Below are positions 30,481 to 45,500 of a DNA stretch of 64,000 nucleotides, piece by piece (the stretch's first letter is position 1; every line of letters starts with the position of its first letter). The notes under the pieces are model-generated. The model worked only from the letters and a program-made list of their open reading frames with translations, did no database searches and was not told the DNA's origin. The DNA is from Microplitis mediator (taxonomy: Eukaryota > Arthropoda > Insecta > Hymenoptera > Braconidae): assembly GCF_029852145.1 (NCBI RefSeq), contig NC_079976.1, positions 24,082,924-24,146,923 on the forward strand. Direction: 5' to 3'. The translations under genes were made by a program, and so were the position numbers.

Positions 30481-33400
30481 CGGCAACACATGAAACTCGA
30501 ATTTCCATAGTGATTTCGCGATTTTATTCCAAAGTAATGGTAAAGTTGTAGGTCTCCCCCATTTAAAATTGACTAAAAAATACATTTCTGTGAGTCACCC
30601 CGTAAGAATCGCCTACTTTATGGCATGAACTTTATTTTAAACTCGACAACACATGAAACTCGAATTTCCATAGTGATTTCGCGATTTTATTCCAAAGTAA
30701 TGGTAAAGTTGTAGGTCTCCCCCATTTGAAATTGACTAAAAAATACATTTCTGTGAGTCACCCCGTAAGAATCGCCTACTTTATGGCATGAACTTTATTT
30801 TAAACTCGACAACACATGAAACTCGAATTTCCATAGTGATTTCGCGATTTTATTCCAAAGTAATGGTAAAGTTGTAGGTCTCCCCCATTTGAAATTGACT
30901 AAAAAATACATTTCTGTGAGTCACCCCGTAAGAATCGCCTACTTTATGGCATGAACTTTATGTTAAACTCGACAACACATGAAACTCGAATTTCCATAGT
31001 GATTTCGCGATTTTATTCCAAAGTAATGGTAAAGTTGTAGGTCTCCCCCATTTGAAATTGACTAAAAAATACATTTCTGTGAGTCACCCCGTAAGAATCG
31101 CCTACTTTATGGCATGAACTTTATGTTAAACTCGACAACACATGAAACTCGAATTTCCATAGTGATTTCGCGATTTTATTCCAAAGTAATGGTAAAGTTG
31201 TAGGTCTCCTCCATTTGAAATTGACTAAAAAATACATTTCTGTGAGTCACCCCGTAAGAATCGCCTACTTTATGGCATGAACTTTATTTTAAACTCGACA
31301 ACACATGAAACTCGAATTTCCATAGTGATTTCGCGATTTTATTCCAAAGTAATGGTAAAGTTGTAGGTCTCCCCCATTTGAAATTGACTAAAAAATACAT
31401 TTCTGTGAGTCACCCCGTAAGAATCGCCTACTTTATGGCATGAACTTTATGTTAAACTCGACAACACATGAAACTCGAATTTCCATAGTGATTTCGCGAT
31501 TTTATTCCAAAGTAATGGTAAAGTTGTAGGTCTCCCCCATTTGAAATTGACTAAAAAATACATTTCTGTGAGTCACCCCGTAAGAATCGCCTACTTTATG
31601 GCATGAACTTTATGTTAAACTCGACAACACATGAAACTCGAATTTCCATAGTGATTTCGCGATTTTATTCCAAAGTAATGGTAAAGTTGTAGGTCTCCCC
31701 CATTTGAAATTGACTAAAAAATACATTTCTGTGAGTCACCCCGTGAGAATCGCCTACTTTGTGGCATGAACATTATTTTAAACTCGACAACACATGAAAC
31801 TCGAATTTCCATAGTGATTTCGCGATTTTATTCCAAAGTAATGGTAAAGTTGTAGGTCTCCCCCATTTGAAATTGACTAAAAAATACATTTCTGTGAGTC
31901 ACCCCGTGAGAATCGCCTACTTTATGGCATGAACTTTATTTTAAACTCGACAACACATGAAACTCGAATTTCCATAGTGATTTCGCGATTTTATTCCAAA
32001 GTAATGGTAAAGTTGTAGGTCTCCCCCATTTGAAATTGACTGAAAAATACGTTTCTGTGAGTCACCCCGTAAGAATCACCTACTTTGTGGCATGAACTTT
32101 ATTTTAAACTCGACAACACATGAAACTCGAATTTCCATAGTGATTTCGCGATTTTATTCCAAAGTAATGGTAAAGTTGTAGGTCTCCCCCATTTAAAATT
32201 GACTAAAAAATACATTTCTGTGAGTCACCCCGTAAGAATCACCTACTTTGTGGCATGAACTTTATTTTAAACTCGACAACACATGAAACTCGAATTTCCA
32301 TAGTGACTTCGCGATTTTATTCCAAAGTACCAAGATTTGAAAAATAATAGTAAAGTTGTAGGTCTCCCCCATTTAAAATTGACTAAAAAATACATTTCTG
32401 TGAGTCACCCCGTAAGAATCGCCTACTTTATGGCATGAACTTTATTTTAAACTCGACAACACATGAAACTCGAATTTCCATAGTGATTTCGCGATTTTAT
32501 TCCAAAGTAATGGTAAAGTTGTAGGTCTCCCCCATTTAAAATTGACTAAAAAATACATTTCTGTGAGTCACCCCGTGAAAATCACCTACTTTATGGCATG
32601 AACATTATTTTAAACTCGACAACACATGAAACTCGAATTTCCATAGTGATTTCGCGATTTTATTCCAAAGTAATGGTAAAGTTGTAGGTCTTTCCCATTT
32701 AAAATTGACTAAAAAATACATTTCTGTGAGTCACCCCGTAAGAATCGCCTACTTTATGGCATGAACTTTATTTTAAACTCGACAACACATGAAACTCGAA
32801 TTTCCATAGTGATTTCGCGATTTTATTCCAAAGTAATGGTAAAGTTGTAGGTCTCCCCCATTTGAAATTGACTAAAAAATACATTTCTGTGAGTCACCCC
32901 GTAAGAATCGCCTACTTTATGGCATGAACTTTATTTTAAACTCGACAACACATGAAACTCGAATTTCCATAGTGATTTCGCGATTTTATTCCAAAGTAAT
33001 GGTAAAGTTGTAGGTCTTCCCCATTTGAAATTGACTAAAAAATACGTTTCTGTGAGTCACCCCGTAAGAATCACCTACTTTATGGCATGAACTTTATTTT
33101 AAACTCGACAACACATGAAACTCGAATTTCCATAGTGACTTCGCGATTTTATTCCAAAGTACCAAGATTTGAAAAATAATAGTAAAGTTGTAGGTCTCCC
33201 CCATTTGAAATTGACTAAAAAATTCATTTCTGAGAGTCACCCCGTGAAAATCACCTACTTTGTGGCATGAACTTTATTTTAAACTCGACAACACATGAAA
33301 CTCGAATTTCCATAGTGATTTCGCGATTTTATTCCAAAGTAATGGTAAAGTTGTAGGTCTCCCCCATTTGAAATTGACTAAAAAATACATTTCTGTGAGT

Positions 33401-36400
33401 CACCCCGTGAGAATCGCCTACTTTATGGCATGAACTTTATTTTAAACTCGACAACACATGAAACTCGAATTTCCATAGTGATTTCGCGATTTTATTCCAA
33501 AGTACCAAGATTTGAAAAATAATAGTAAAGTTGTAGGTCTCCCCCATTTGAAATTGACTAAAAAATTCATTTCTGAGAGTCACCCCGTGAGAATCACCTA
33601 CTTTGTGGCATGAACGTTATTTTAAACTCGACAACACATGAAACTCGAATTTCCATAGTGATTTCACGATTTTATTCCAAAGTAATGGTAAAGTTGTAGG
33701 TCTCCCCCATTTGAAATTGACTAAAAAATACATTTCTGTGAGTCACCCCGTAAGAATCGCCTACTTTATGGCATGAACTTTATTTTAAACTCGACAACAC
33801 ATGAAACTCGAATTTCCATAGTGATTTCGCGATTTTATTCCAAAGTAATGGTAAAGTTGTAGGTCTCCCCCATTTGAAATTGACTAAAAAATACATTTCT
33901 GTGAGTCACCCCGTGAGAATCGCCTACTTTGTGGCATGAACATTATTTTAAACTCGACAACACATGAAACTCGAATTTCCATAGTGATTTCGCGATTTTA
34001 TTCCAAAGTAATGGTAAAGTTGTAGGTCTCCCCCATTTGAAATTGACTAAAAAATACATTTCTGTGAGTCACCCCGTGAGAATCGCCTACTTTGTGGCAT
34101 GAACATTATTTTAAACTCGACAACACATGAAACTCGAATTTCCATAGTGATTTCGCGATTTTATTCCAAAGTAATGGTAAAGTTGTAGGTCTCCCCCATT
34201 TGAAATTGACTAAAAAATACATTTCTGTGAGTCACCCCGTAAGAATCGCCTACTTTATGGCATGAACTTTATTTTAAACTCGACAACACATGAAACTCGA
34301 ATTTCCATAGTGATTTCGCGATTTTATTCCAAAGTAATGGTAAAGTTGTAGGTCTCCCCCATTTGAAATTGACTAAAAAATACGTTTCTGTGAGTCACCC
34401 CGTAAGAATCACCTACTTTGTGGCATGAACTTTATTTTAAACTCGACAACACATGAAACTCGAATTTCCATAGTGATTTCGCGATTTTATTCCAAAGTAA
34501 TGGTAAAGTTGTAGGTCTCCCCCATTTAAAATTGACTAAAAAATACATTTCTGTGAGTCACCCCGTAAGAATCGCCTACTTTATGGCATGAACTTTATTT
34601 TAAACTCGACAACACATGAAACTCGAATTTCCATAGTGATTTCGCGATTTTATTCCAAAGTAATGGTAAAGTTGTAGGTCTCCCCCATTTGAAATTGACT
34701 AAAAAATACATTTCTGTGAGTCACCCCGTGAGAATCGCCTACTTTGTGGCATGAACATTATTTTAAACTCGACAACACATGAAACTCGAATTTCCATAGT
34801 GATTTCGCGATTTTATTCCAAAGTAATGGTAAAGTTGTAGGTCTCCCCCATTTGAAATTGACTAAAAAATACATTTCTGTGAGTCACCCCGTAAGAATCG
34901 CCTACTTTATGGCATGAACTTTATTTTAAACTCGACAACACATGAAACTCGAATTTCCATAGTGATTTCGCGATTTTATTCCAAAGTAATGGTAAAGTTG
35001 TAGGTCTCCCCCATTTGAAATTGACTAAAAAATACATTTCTGTGAGTCACCCCGTGAGAATCGCCTACTTTGTGGCATGAACATTATTTTAAACTCGACA
35101 ACACATGAAACTCGAATTTCCATAGTGATTTCGCGATTTTATTCCAAAGTAATGGTAAAGTTGTAGGTCTCCCCCATTTGAAATTGACTAAAAAATACAT
35201 TTCTGTGAGTCACCCCGTAAGAATCGCCTACTTTATGGCATGAACTTTATTTTAAACTCGACAACACATGAAACTCGAATTTCCATAGTGATTTCGCGAT
35301 TTTATTCCAAAGTAATGGTAAAGTTGTGGGTCTCCCCCATTTAAAATTGACTAAAAAATACATTTCTGTGAGTCACCCCGTGAGAATCGCCTACTTTGTG
35401 GCATGAACTTTATTTTAAACTCGACAACACATGAAACTCGAATTTCCATAGTGATTTCGCGATTTTATTCCAAAGTAATGGTAAAGTTGTAGGTCTCCCC
35501 CATTTAAAATTGACTAAAAAATACATTTCTGTGAGTCACCCCGTAAGAATCGCCTACTTTATGGCATGAACTTTATTTTAAACTCGACAACACATGAAAC
35601 TCGAATTTCCATAGTGATTTCGCGATTTTATTCCAAAGTAATGGTAAAGTTGTAGGTCTCCCCCATTTAAAATTGACTAAAAAATACATTTCTGTGAGTC
35701 ACCCCGTAAGAATCGCCTACTTTATGGCATGAACTTTATTTTAAACTCGACAACACATGAAACTCGAATTTCCATAGTGATTTCGCGATTTTATTCCAAA
35801 GTAATGGTAAAGTTGTAGGTCTCCCCCATTTAAAATTGACTAAAAAATACATTTCTGTGAGTCACCCCGTAAGAATCGCCTACTTTATGGCATGAACTTT
35901 ATTTTAAACTCGACAACACATGAAACTCGAATTTCCATAGTGATTTCGCGATTTTATTCCAAAGTAATGGTAAAGTTGTAGGTCTCCCCCATTTGAAATT
36001 GACTAAAAAATACATTTCTGTGAGTCACCCCGTGAGAATCGCCTACTTTGTGGCATGAACATTATTTTAAACTCGACAACACATGAAACTCGAATTTCCA
36101 TAGTGATTTCGCGATTTTATTCCAAAGTAATGGTAAAGTTGTAGGTCTCCCCCATTTGAAATTGACTAAAAAATACATTTCTGTGAGTCACCCCGTAAGA
36201 ATCGCCTACTTTATGGCATGAACTTTATTTTAAACTCGACAACACATGAAACTCGAATTTCCATAGTGATTTCGCGATTTTATTCCAAAGTAATGGTAAA
36301 GTTGTAGGTCTCCCCCATTTAAAATTGACTAAAAAATACATTTCTGTGAGTCACCCCGTGAGAATCGCCTACTTTGTGGCATGAACATTATTTTAAACTC

Positions 36401-39400
36401 GACAACACATGAAACTCGAATTTCCATAGTGATTTCGCGATTTTATTCCAAAGTAATGGTAAAGTTGTAGGTCTCCCCCATTTGAAATTGACTAAAAAAT
36501 ACATTTCTGTGAGTCACCCCGTGAGAATCGCCTACTTTGTGGCATGAACATTATTTTAAACTCGACAACACATGAAACTCGAATTTCCATAGTGATTTCG
36601 CGATTTTATTCCAAAGTAATGGTAAAGTTGTAGGTCTCCCCCATTTGAAATTGACTAAAAAATACATTTCTGTGAGTCACCCCGTGAGAATCGCCTACTT
36701 TGTGGCATGAACATTATTTTAAACTCGACAACACATGAAACTCGAATTTCCATAGTGATTTCGCGATTTTATTCCAAAGTAATGGTAAAGTTGTAGGTCT
36801 CCCCCATTTAAAATTGACTAAAAAATACGTTTCTGTGAGTCACCCCGTAAGAATCACCTACTTTGTGGCATGAACTTTATTTTAAACTCGACAACACATG
36901 AAACTCGAATTTCCATAGTGATTTCGCGATTTTATTCCAAAGTAATGGTAAAGTTGTAGGTCTCCCCCATTTGAAATTGACTAAAAAATACATTTCTGTG
37001 AGTCACCCCGTAAGAATCGCCTACTTTATGGCATGAACTTTATTTTAAACTCGACAACACATGAAACTCGAATTTCCATAGTGATTTCGCGACTTTATTC
37101 CAAAGTAATGGTAAAGTTGTAGGTCTCCACCATTTGAAATTGACTAAAAAATACATTTCTGTGAGTCACCCCGTAAGAATCGCCTACTTTATGGCATGAA
37201 CTTTATTTTAAACTCGACAACACATGAAACTCGAATTTCCATAGTGATTTCGCGATTTTATTCCAAAGTAATGGTAAAGTTGTAGGTCTCCCCCATTTGA
37301 AATTGACTAAAAAATACATTTCTGTAAGTCACCCCGTGAGAATCGCCTACTTTGTGGCATGAACATTATTTTAAACTCGACAACACATGAAACTCGAATT
37401 TCCATAGTGATTTCGCGATTTTATTCCAAAGTAATGGTAAAGTTGTAGGTCTCCCCCATTTAAAATTGACTAAAAAATACATTTCTGTGAGTCACCCCGT
37501 AAGAATCGCCTACTTTATGGCATGAACTTTATTTTAAACTCGACAACACATGAAACTCGAATTTCCATAGTGATTTCGCGATTTTATTCCAAAGTAATGG
37601 TAAAGTTGTAGGTCTCCCCCATTTGAAATTGACTAAAAAATACATTTCTGTGAGTCACCCCGTAAGAATCGCCTACTTTATGGCATGAACTTTATTTTAA
37701 ACTCGACAACACATGAAACTCGAATTTCCATAGTGATTTCGCGATTTTATTCCAAAGTAATGGTAAAGTTGTAGGTCTCCCCCATTTGAAATTGACTAAA
37801 AAATACATTTCTGTGAGTCACCCCGTGAGAATCGCCTACTTTGTGGCATGAACATTATTTTAAACTCGACAACACATGAAACTCGAATTTCCATAGTGAT
37901 TTCGCGATTTTATTCCAAAGTAATGGTAAAGTTGTAGGTCTCCCCCATTTGAAATTGACTAAAAAATACATTTCTGTGAGTCACCCCGTGAGAATCGCCT
38001 ACTTTGTGGCATGAACATTATTTTAAACTCGACAACACATGAAACTCGAATTTCCATAGTGATTTCGCGATTTTATTCCAAAGTAATGGTAAAGTTGTAG
38101 GTCTCCCCCATTTGAAATTGACTAAAAAATACATTTCTGTGAGTCACCCCGTAAGAATCGCCTACTTTATGGCATGAACTTTATTTTAAACTCGACAACA
38201 CATGAAACTCGAATTTCCATAGTGATTTCGCGATTTTATTCCAAAGTAATGGTAAAGTTGTAGGTCTCCCCCATTTAAAATTGACTAAAAAATACATTTC
38301 TGTGAGTCACCCCGTAAGAATCGCCTACTTTATGGCATGAACTTTATTTTAAACTCGACAACACATGAAACTCGAATTTCCATAGTGATTTCGCGATTTT
38401 ATTCCAAAGTAATGGTAAAGTTGTAGGTCTCCCCCATTTGAAATTGACTAAAAAATACATTTCTGTGAGTCACCCCGTGAGAATCGCCTACTTTGTGGCA
38501 TGAACATTATTTTAAACTCGACAACACATGAAACTCGAATTTCCATAGTGATTTCGCGATTTTATTCCAAAGTAATGGTAAAGTTGTAGGTCTCCCCCAT
38601 TTGAAATTGACTAAAAAATACATTTCTGTGAGTCACCCCGTGAGAATCGCCTACTTTGTGGCATGAACATTATTTTAAACTCGACAACACATGAAACTCG
38701 AATTTCCATAGTGATTTCGCGATTTTATTCCAAAGTAATGGTAAAGTTGTAGGTCTCCCCCATTTGAAATTGACTAAAAAATACGTTTCTGTGAGTCACC
38801 CCGTAAGAATCACCTACTTTGTGGCATGAACTTTATTTTAAACTCGACAACACATGAAACTCGAATTTCCATAGTGACTTCGCGATTTTATTCCAAAGTA
38901 CCAAGATTTGAAAAATAATAGTAAAGTTGTAGGTCTCCCCCATTTGAAATTGACTAAAAAATACATTTCTGTGAGTCACCCCGTGAGAATCGCCTACTTT
39001 GTGGCATGAACATTATTTTAAACTCGACAACACATGAAACTCGAATTTCCATAGTGATTTCGCGATTTTATTCCAAAGTAATGGTAAAGTTGTAGGTCTC
39101 CCCCATTTGAAATTGACTAAAAAATACATTTCTGTGAGTCACCCCGTAAGAATCGCCTACTTTATGGCATGAACTTTATTTTAAACTCGACAACACATGA
39201 AACTCGAATTTCCATAGTGATTTCGCGATTTTATTCCAAAGTAATGGTAAAGTTGTAGGTCTCCCCCATTTAAAATTGACTAAAAAATACATTTCTGTGA
39301 GTCACCCCGTAAGAATCGCCTACTTTATGGCATGAACTTTATTTTAAACTCGACAACACATGAAACTCGAATTTCCATAGTGATTTCGCGATTTTATTCC

Positions 39401-39599
39401 AAAGTAATGGTAAAGTTGTAGGTCTCCCCCATTTGAAATTGACTAAAAAATACATTTCTGTGAGTCACCCCGTGAGAATCGCCTACTTTGTGGCATGAAC
39501 ATTATTTTAAACTCGACAACACATGAAACTCGAATTTCCATAGTGATTTCGCGATTTTATTCCAAAGTAATGGTAAAGTTGTAGGTCTCCCCCATTTGA

Positions 39600-42500
39600 A
39601 ATTGACTAAAAAATACATTTCTGTGAGTCACCCCGTGAGAATCGCCTACTTTGTGGCATGAACATTATTTTAAACTCGACAACACATGAAACTCGAATTT
39701 CCATAGTGATTTCGCGATTTTATTCCAAAGTAATGGTAAAGTTGTAGGTCTCCCCCATTTGAAATTGACTAAAAAATACATTTCTGTGAGTCACCCCGTG
39801 AGAATCGCCTACTTTGTGGCATGAACATTATTTTAAACTCGACAACACATGAAACTCGAATTTCCATAGTGATTTCGCGATTTTATTCCAAAGTAATGGT
39901 AAAGTTGTAGGTCTCCCCCATTTAAAATTGACTAAAAAATACATTTCTGTGAGTCACCCCGTAAGAATCGCCTACTTTATGGCATGAACTTTATTTTAAA
40001 CTCGACAACACATGAAACTCGAATTTCCATAGTGATTTCGCGATTTTATTCCAAAGTAATGGTAAAGTTGTAGGTCTCCCCCATTTGAAATTGACTAAAA
40101 AATACATTTCTGTGAGTCACCCCGTAAGAATCGCCTACTTTGTGGCATGAACGTTATTTTAAACTCGACAACACATGAAACTCGAATTTCCATAGTGATT
40201 TCGCGATTTTATTCCAAAGTAATGGTAAAGTTGTAGGTCTCCCCCATTTGAAATTGACTAAAAAATACATTTCTGTGAGTCACCCCGTGAGAATCGCCTA
40301 CTTTGTGGCATGAACATTATTTTAAACTCGACAACACATGAAACTCGAATTTCCATAGTGATTTCGCGATTTTATTCCAAAGTAATGGTAAAGTTGTAGG
40401 TCTCCCCCATTTAAAATTGACTAAAAAATACATTTCTGTGAGTCACCCCGTAAGAATCGCCTACTTTATGGCATGAACTTTATTTTAAACTCGACAACAC
40501 ATGAAACTCGAATTTCCATAGTGATTTCGCGATTTTATTCCAAAGTAATGGTAAAGTTGTAGGTCTCCCCCATTTGAAATTGACTAAAAAATACATTTCT
40601 GTGAGTCACCCCGTAAGAATCGCCTACTTTATGGCATGAACTTTATTTTAAACTCGACAACACATGAAACTCGAATTTCCATAGTGATTTCGCGATTTTA
40701 TTCCAAAGTAATGGTAAAGTTGTAGGTCTCCCCCATTTGAAATTGACTAAAAAATACATTTCTGTGAGTCACCCCGTAAGAATCGCCTACTTTATGGCAT
40801 GAACTTTATTTTAAACTCGACAACACATGAAACTCGAATTTCCATAGTGATTTCGCGATTTTATTCCAAAGTAATGGTAAAGTTGTAGGTCTCCCCCATT
40901 TGAAATTGACTAAAAAATACATTTCTGTGAGTCACCCCGTAAGAATCGCCTACTTTATGGCATGAACGTTATTTTAAACTCGACAACACATGAAACTCGA
41001 ATTTCCATAGTGATTTCGCGATTTTATTCCAAAGTACCAAGATTTGAAAAATAATAGTAAAGTTGTAGGTCTCCCCCATTTGAAATTGACTAAAAAATAC
41101 ATTTCTGTGAGTCACCCCGTAAGAATCGCCTACTTTATGGCATGAACTTTATTTTAAACTCGACAACACATGAAACTCGAATTTCCATAGTGATTTCGCG
41201 ATTTTATTCCAAAGTAATGGTAAAGTTGTAGGTCTCCCCCATTTAAAATTGACTAAAAAATACATTTCTGTGAGTCACCCCGTAAGAATCGCCTACTTTA
41301 TGGCATGAACTTTATTTTAAACTCGACAACACATGAAACTCGAATTTCCATAGTGATTTCGCGATTTTATTCCAAAGTAATGGTAAAGTTGTAGGTCTCC
41401 CCCATTTAAAATTGACTAAAAAATACATTTCTGTGAGTCACCCCGTAAGAATCGCCTACTTTATGGCATGAACTTTATTTTAAACTCGACAACACATGAA
41501 ACTCGAATTTCCATAGTGATTTCGCGATTTTATTCCAAAGTAATGGTAAAGTTGTAGGTCTCCCCCATTTGAAATTGACTAAAAAATTCATTTCTGAGAG
41601 TCACCCCCTGAGAATCACCTACTTTGTGGCATGAACGTTATTTTAAACTCGACAACACATGAAACTCGAATTTCCATAGTGATTTCGCGATTTTATTCCA
41701 AAGTAATGGTAAAGTTGTAGGTCTCCCCCATTTGAAATTGACTAAAAAATACATTTCTGTGAGTCACCCCGTAAGAATCGCCTACTTTATGGCATGAACT
41801 TTATTTTAAACTCGACAACACATGAAACTCGAATTTCCATAGTGATTTCGCGATTTTATTCCAAAGTACCAAGATTTGAAAAATAATAGTAAAGTTTTAG
41901 GTCTCCCCCATTTGAAATTGACTAAAAAATACATTTCTGTGAGTCACCCCGTAAGAATCGCCTACTTTATGGCATGAACTTTATTTTAAACTCGACAACA
42001 CATGAAACTCGAATTTCCATAGTGATTTCGCGATTTTATTCCAAAGTACCAAGATTTGAAAAATAATAGTAAAGTTTTAGGTCTCCCCCATTTGAAATTG
42101 ACTAAAAAATTCATTTCTGAGAGTCACCCCGTGAGAATCGCCTACTTTGTGGCATGAACTTTATTTTAAACTCGACAACACATGAAACTCGAATTTCCAT
42201 AGTGATTTCGCGATTTTATTCCAAAGTAATGGTAAAGTTGTAGGTCTCCCCCATTTGAAATTGACTAAAAAATACGTTTCTGTGAGTCACCCCGTGAGAA
42301 TCGCCTACTTTGTGGCATGAACTTTATTTTAAACTCGACAACACATGAAACTCGAATTTCCATAGTGACTTCGCGATTTTATTCCAAAGTAATGGTAAAG
42401 TTGTAGGTCTCCCCCATTTGAAATTGACTAAAAAATACGTTTCTGTGAGTCACCCCGTGAGAATCGCCTACTTTGTGGCATGAACTTTATTTTAAACTCG

Positions 42501-45500
42501 ACAACACATGAAACTCGAATTTCCATAGTGATTTCGCGATTTTATTCCAAAGTAATGGTAAAGTTGTAGGTCTCCCCCATTTGAAATTGACTAAAAAATA
42601 CGTTTCTGTGAGTCACCCCGTGAGAATCGCCTACTTTGTGGCATGAACTTTATTTTAAACTCGACAACACATGAAACTCGAATTTCCATAGTGACTTCGC
42701 GATTTTATTCCAAAGTAATGGTAAAGTTGTAGGTCTCCCCCGTTTGAAATTGACTAAAAAATACGTTTCTGTGAGTCACCCCGTGAGAATCGCCTACTTT
42801 GTGGCATGAACTTTATTTTAAACTCGACAACACATGAAACTCGAATTTCCATAGTGACTTCGCGATTTTATTCCAAAGTAATGGTAAAGTTGTAGGTCTC
42901 CCCCATTTGAAATTGACTAAAAAATACGTTTCTGTGAGTCACCCCGTAAGAATCACCTACTTTGTGGCATGAACTTTATTTTAAACTCGACAACACATGA
43001 AACTCGAATTTCCATAGTGATTTCGCGATTTTATTCCAAAGTAATGGTAAAGTTGTAGGTCTCCCCCATTTGAAATTGACTAAAAAATACATTTCTGTGA
43101 GTCACCCCGTAAGAATCGCCTACTTTATGGCATAAACTTTATTTTAAACTCGACAACACATGAAACTCGAATTTCCATAGTGATTTCGCGATTTTATTCC
43201 AAAGTAATGGTAAAGTTGTAGGTCTCCCCCATTTGAAATTGACTAAAAAATACATTTCTGTGAGTCACCCCGTAAGAATCGCCTACTTTATGGCATGAAC
43301 TTTATTTTAAACTCGACAACACATGAAACTCGAATTTCCATAGTGATTTCGCGATTTTATTCCAAAGTAATGGTAAAGTTGTAGGTCTCCACCATTTGAA
43401 ATTGACTAAAAAATACATTTCTGTGAGTCACCCCGTAAGAATCGCCTACTTTATGGCATGAACTTTATTTTAAACTCGACAACACATGAAACTCGAATTT
43501 CCATAGTGATTTCGCGATTTTATTCCAAAGTAATGGTAAAGTTGTAGGTCTCCCCCATTTGAAATTGACTAAAAAATACATTTCTGTGAGTCACCCCGTG
43601 AGAATCGCCTACTTTGTGGCATGAACATTATTTTAAACTCGACAACACATGAAACTCGAATTTCCATAGTGATTTCGCGATTTTATTCCAAAGTAATGGT
43701 AAAGTTGTAGGTCTCCCCCATTTGAAATTGACTAAAAAATACATTTCTGTGAGTCACCCCGTAAGAATCGCCTACTTTATGGCATGAACTTTATTTTAAA
43801 CTCGACAACACATGAAACTCGAATTTCCATAGTGATTTCGCGATTTTATTCCAAAGTAATGGTAAAGTTGTAGGTCTCCCCCATTTGAAATTGACTAAAA
43901 AATACATTTCTGTGAGTCACCCCGTAAGAATCGCCTACTTTATGGCATGAACTTTATTTTAAACTCGACAACACATGAAACTCGAATTTCCATAGTGATT
44001 TCGCGATTTTATTCCAAAGTAATGGTAAAGTTGTAGGTCTCCCCCATTTGAAATTGACTAAAAAATACATTTCTGTGAGTCACCCCGTGAGAATCGCCTA
44101 CTTTGTGGCATGAACATTATTTTAAACTCGACAACACATGAAACTCGAATTTCCATAGTGATTTCGCGATTTTATTCCAAAGTAATGGTAAAGTTGTAGG
44201 TCTCCCCCATTTAAAATTGACTAAAAAATACATTTCTGTGAGTCACCCCGTAAGAATCGCCTACTTTATGGCATGAACTTTATTTTAAACTCGACAACAC
44301 ATGAAACTCGAATTTCCATAGTGATTTCGCGATTTTATTCCAAAGTAATGGTAAAGTTGTAGGTCTCCCCCATTTAAAATTGACTAAAAAATACATTTCT
44401 GTGAGTCACCCTGTAAGAATCGCCTACTTTATGGCATGAACTTTATTTTAAACTCGACAACACATGAAACTCGAATTTCCATAGTGATTTCGCGATTTTA
44501 TTCCAAAGTAATGGTAAAGTTGTAGGTCTCCCCCATTTGAAATTGACTAAAAAATACATTTCTGTGAGTCACCCCGTGAGAATCGCCTACTTTGTGGCAT
44601 GAACGTTATTTTAAACTCGACAACACATGAAACTCGAATTTCCATAGTGATTTCGCGATTTTATTCCAAAGTAATGGTAAAGTTGTAGGTCTCCCCCATT
44701 TGAAATTGACTAAAAAATACATTTCTGTGAGTCACCCCGTGAGAATCGCCTACTTTGTGGCATGAACATTATTTTAAACTCGACAACACATGAAACTCGA
44801 ATTTCCATAGTGATTTCGCGATTTTATTCCAAAGTAATGGTAAAGTTGTAGGTCTCCCCCATTTAAAATTGACTAAAAAATACATTTCTGTGAGTCACCC
44901 TGTAAGAATCGCCTACTTTATGGCATGAACTTTATTTTAAACTCGACAACACATGAAACTCGAATTTCCATAGTGATTTCGCGATTTTATTCCAAAGTAA
45001 TGGTAAAGTTGTAGGTCTCCCCCATTTGAAATTGACTAAAAAATACATTTCTGTGAGTCACCCCGTAAGAATCGCCTACTTTGTGGCATGAACGTTATTT
45101 TAAACTCGACAACACATGAAACTCGAATTTCCATAGTGATTTCGCGATTTTATTCCAAAGTAATGGTAAAGTTGTAGGTCTCCCCCATTTGAAATTGACT
45201 AAAAAATACATTTCTGTGAGTCACCCCGTGAGAATCGCCTACTTTGTGGCATGAACATTATTTTAAACTCGACAACACATGAAACTCGAATTTCCATAGT
45301 GATTTCGCGATTTTATTCCAAAGTAATGGTAAAGTTGTAGGTCTCCCCCATTTAAAATTGACTAAAAAATACATTTCTGTGAGTCACCCCGTAAGAATCG
45401 CCTACTTTATGGCATGAACTTTATTTTAAACTCGACAACACATGAAACTCGAATTTCCATAGTGATTTCGCGATTTTATTCCAAAGTAATGGTAAAGTTG